Source: an uncultured Collinsella sp.
Lineage (GTDB): Bacteria; Actinomycetota; Coriobacteriia; Coriobacteriales; Coriobacteriaceae
Assembly: GCA_900544225.1 (NCBI GenBank)
Contig: UQUD01000038.1
Location: 1 to 18,254 of the forward strand
Direction of reading: 5' to 3'
Length of the DNA: 18,254 bases
Shown piece after piece: positions 13,166-18,254 of this stretch. The first letter of the stretch is position 1. Each line of letters opens with the position of its first letter. Made by a program: the position numbers and the translations under genes. Below the pieces are notes generated by a model. The model was not told the origin of the DNA. It did no database searches and saw only the letters and a program-made list of their open reading frames with translations.

Positions 13166-13196
13166 CCTTTAAGCCGGTCCTGTGAGACCGGGAAGG
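13166..13196 (+). promoter_or_regulatory. PyrR-binding RNA hairpin overlapping the carA ribosome binding site
   Basis: The upper stem CCGGTC (13174-13179) pairs with GACCGG (13186-13191) around the hexaloop CTGTGA, matching the CNGNGA loop of PyrR-binding RNAs. The lower stem CCTT (13166-13169) pairs with AAGG (13193-13196), with an asymmetric purine-rich internal loop (13170-13173 opposite 13192), also typical. The AAGG arm is part of the carA Shine-Dalgarno AAGGAG (13193-13198), so PyrR with bound UMP or UTP would be expected to block translation. No terminator/antiterminator pair is present between this and carA. Confidence 0.85.
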
Positions 13197-13202
13197 AGAA
13201 CT

Positions 13203-14648
13203 ATGGCGAACAACCATATTGCGGGCGCTGCCGCCCGCACCATCGCGCCCAGCGAGCTGTGCCAGCGTATGCTGGCTAAAACCAGCAAGGGCACCTGCGG
13301 TCCCTGCATCCTGTATCTTGAGGATGGGACCATTTTTTATGGCCGTGCATGTGGTGCCGAGGGTACCGCAACCGGCGAGGTCTGCTTTAACACGTCGCTC
13401 GAGGGCTACTTTGAGGTCATGACCGACCCGAGCTATGCCGGTCAAATCGTAACCATGACCTATCCGCAGATCGGCAACTACGGCATTGACGAGACCGACG
13501 TCCAGTCGGCCTTCCCCGGCGATACCGCTCGCCCCGCGAGCGCTCCCGCCATGCGTGGCATGGTCGTCCGCGACATGTGCGCCACGCCTTCTAACTGGCG
13601 CTCGACTGTCAGCGTGCCGGAGTACCTGCGTGCATACGGCATCGTCGCTATCGAGGGCGTCGACACCCGCGCTCTCGTGCGCCACCTGCGCGACAACGGT
13701 TCCAAGATGGGCATAATCTCGACGGAGATCTTCGACGTCGACGAGCTTGCTGAACGCCTGTCCGCCGCGCCCACGCTGGTCGGCGAGAACCTGGTCAAGA
13801 CCGTGAGCTGCCCTGAGCCCCACGCTTTTGCTGCGAGCGACCTGCCCGCTACGCATGACTTTGCGCTTGCCCCTGCCGCTCCTGCCCGCCACAAAGTGGT
13901 TGCCTACGACTGCGGCGTGAAGCGCGGCATTCTGGAGGGCCTGGTCCGTGCCGGCTGCGACCTGACCGTCGTGCCGTGGGATACGCCCGCCCAGCAGGTG
14001 CTCGACATGAATCCCGATGGCGTTTTTTTGTCCAATGGCCCCGGCGACCCCGATGCCGTGGTGGAGACCTACGAGCAGGTGCAGCAGCTGATCGGCAAGG
14101 TGCCGGTTTTTGGCATCTGCCTCGGTCACCAGATGATCAGCTTGGCGTGCGGCGCTCAGATGGAAAAGCTTAAGTTCGGTCACCGTGGTGGCAACCAGCC
14201 GGTTATGAATCTGGTCAGCCGCCGCGTGGAGATCACCGCGCAAAACCACGGCTTTGGCCTGTTGTTCCCCAGCTTGGGCAAGCTTGTCCCCGAGCTTTCG
14301 GGCGGCGAGACCGAGCACGCGGCCGATGGCGATCTGCGCGTCTGGGTGCGCCGCGGTATCGCGCCGGTCGTGATGAACGAGCGTTTCGGCCGCATTCGCC
14401 TGACGCATGTGAATCTCAATGACGGCACCGCCGAGGGCATCCAGCTGCTCGACGCGCCGTGCTTCTCGGTGCAGTACCACCCCGAGGCCTCACCTGGCCC
14501 CACCGATGCTCACTATCTCTTTACCGCCTTTACGCGACTCATGGACGGCGAGGAAAACTATCTGGACATCGATACCGCCAAGGACCGCCTGCAGGGCTGG
14601 AATTTCGCCGACGATGGTTCCGCCGCGACCGAGACCGAGGAGAACTAA
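13203..14648 (+). CDS. carA: Carbamoyl-phosphate synthase small subunit (glutamine amidotransferase)
   Basis: A 481-residue protein, about 100 longer than most CarA. The small-subunit domain (about 37-180) includes GEVCFNTSLEGYFEVMTDPSYAGQ. The class I amidotransferase domain has the nucleophile Cys306 in GICLGHQ and the His426/Glu428 pair in HPEAS. It frees ammonia from glutamine and channels it to CarB. Extra length comes from about 33 N-terminal residues, about 36 residues inserted between QNHGF (347-351) and THVNLNDGT (401-409), and an acidic C-terminal tail. The ATG at 13203 follows AAGGAG by 4 bases. carB starts one base after its stop, implying translational coupling. Confidence 0.97.
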   Translation: MANNHIAGAAARTIAPSELCQRMLAKTSKGTCGPCILYLEDGTIFYGRACGAEGTATGEVCFNTSLEGYFEVMTDPSYAGQIVTMTYPQIGNYGIDETDVQSAFPGDTARPASAPAMRGMVVRDMCATPSNWRSTVSVPEYLRAYGIVAIEGVDTRALVRHLRDNGSKMGIISTEIFDVDELAERLSAAPTLVGENLVKTVSCPEPHAFAASDLPATHDFALAPAAPARHKVVAYDCGVKRGILEGLVRAGCDLTVVPWDTPAQQVLDMNPDGVFLSNGPGDPDAVVETYEQVQQLIGKVPVFGICLGHQMISLACGAQMEKLKFGHRGGNQPVMNLVSRRVEITAQNHGFGLLFPSLGKLVPELSGGETEHAADGDLRVWVRRGIAPVVMNERFGRIRLTHVNLNDGTAEGIQLLDAPCFSVQYHPEASPGPTDAHYLFTAFTRLMDGEENYLDIDTAKDRLQGWNFADDGSAATETEEN

Positions 14649-14649
14649 C

Positions 14650-17964
<3,315 letters not shown>

Positions 17965-17972
17965 GTCGAGCT

Positions 17973-17996
17973 GTCCGGCCGGGGCGGGAGCCGGAC
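17973..17996. repeat. Hairpin directly downstream of carB
   Basis: GTCCGGC at 17973-17979 pairs with GCCGGAC at 17990-17996 around a 10-base GC-rich loop. It lies 8 bases after the carB stop without a U-run, so it is more likely a 3'-end stabiliser or part of a repeat than a terminator. Confidence 0.5.
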
Positions 17997-17997
17997 A

Positions 17998-18041
17998 CTT
18001 TCTCTCGGAAACTGGGCTTCGCGAAGTTTTCCGAGAGAAAG
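17998..18041. repeat. Long hairpin downstream of carB
   Basis: CTTTCTCTCGGAAACT at 17998-18013 pairs over 16 bases, with a single bulged T, with the complementary arm at 18025-18041. The loop region contains the 10-base palindrome CTTCGCGAAG (18017-18026, partly shared with the arm). No U-run follows on either strand. It looks like an intergenic palindromic repeat; 18042-18115 shows nothing I can assign. Confidence 0.6.
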
Positions 18042-18115
18042 GACCGCCCCCCGCCCCAGCCTGCGGTGACTCGGCTGCACCGTGTGCTGCAGAAGGGGCT
18101 TTGCGCGATGACTAG

Positions 18116-18185
18116 GGCTGAATAAAAAGTGAGTGTGGGCTCCGCCGTTCGTTCGAACGGCGGAGCCCACGTTAATATTTCAGCC
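18116..18185. terminator. Probable bidirectional terminator downstream of carAB
   Basis: A 16-base perfect stem, GTGGGCTCCGCCGTTC (18135-18150) with its complement at 18155-18170, has a GTTC loop. A-rich sequence on the left (AATAAAAAGT, 18121-18130) and T-rich sequence on the right (TTAATATTT, 18172-18180) fit termination in both directions, stronger for minus-strand transcripts. GGCTGAA (18116-18122) and TTCAGCC (18179-18185) form an outer inverted repeat. It suggests a convergent minus-strand gene to the right of the window. Confidence 0.75.
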
Positions 18186-18254
18186 AACGTACGTCATAGC
18201 AATCCCCGGTAGGTCCCCGGGTGCCCCGCGGCGGGCTGGGTTTATTATCTGAGC

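Noticed and set aside
13121..13202. A small upstream open frame starting at the ATG at 13121 in the carA leader
   Set aside because: It has no ribosome binding site, no stop before carA, and overlaps the PyrR hairpin; a leader peptide is not supported.
14419..14649. N-terminal extension of CarB
   Set aside because: It lies inside carA in another frame, has low-complexity composition, and the ATG at 14650 matches the family start with a good ribosome binding site.

Overview
This is a GC-rich bacterial chromosome segment, most like a Collinsella-type member of the Coriobacteriia (Actinomycetota). That placement is an inference from the combination of actinobacterial gene content, a strong preference for codons ending in G or C, TTG starts with strong Shine-Dalgarno sequences, and a PyrR-type RNA element in front of carA. 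No single marker proves it. The window is mostly core housekeeping DNA; I found no phage, insertion sequence, CRISPR array or toxin-antitoxin system.

Layout. Positions 1-76 may carry the last codons of a plus-strand gene. Then come minus-strand genes: a secreted or membrane bactofilin-like protein (132-1277), a TRIC/UPF0126 cation-channel family protein (1385-2074), a gene-free stretch with clustered hairpins and a 25-base copy of a tRNA-Ser 3' end (2241-2379), and two tRNA-Ser genes (CGA and GGA anticodons), each with its own terminator. A 505-base intergenic region (2674-3178) separates these from a long run of plus-strand genes: the rpsF-ssb-rpsR-rplI operon, dnaB, purA, purD, a NUDIX hydrolase, an ABC exporter half-transporter with a small membrane-anchored partner, and carA-carB. 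The window ends in an intergenic region with strong hairpins and a probable bidirectional terminator.

How the genes work together. The rpsF operon joins 30S proteins S6 and S18 and 50S protein L9 with single-strand DNA-binding protein; the replicative helicase follows after a strong terminator. purA (AMP branch) and purD (second step of IMP synthesis) form a purine block. carA-carB make carbamoyl phosphate for both pyrimidines and arginine. Their leader carries a clear PyrR-type hairpin overlapping the carA ribosome binding site and, further upstream, an ARG-box-like sequence, so both end products may control the pair.

Most notable points: the PyrR/ARG-box leader of carAB, an extra segment of about 36 residues inside the CarA amidotransferase domain, a long imperfect hairpin of about 100 bases between the NUDIX and ABC genes, the multi-hairpin element with the tRNA-Ser 3' end, and the strand switch with a perfect actinobacterial DnaA box near 2971. 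None proves a new system; the structured intergenic elements and the ABC exporter/unknown membrane protein pair are the best candidates for something undescribed.
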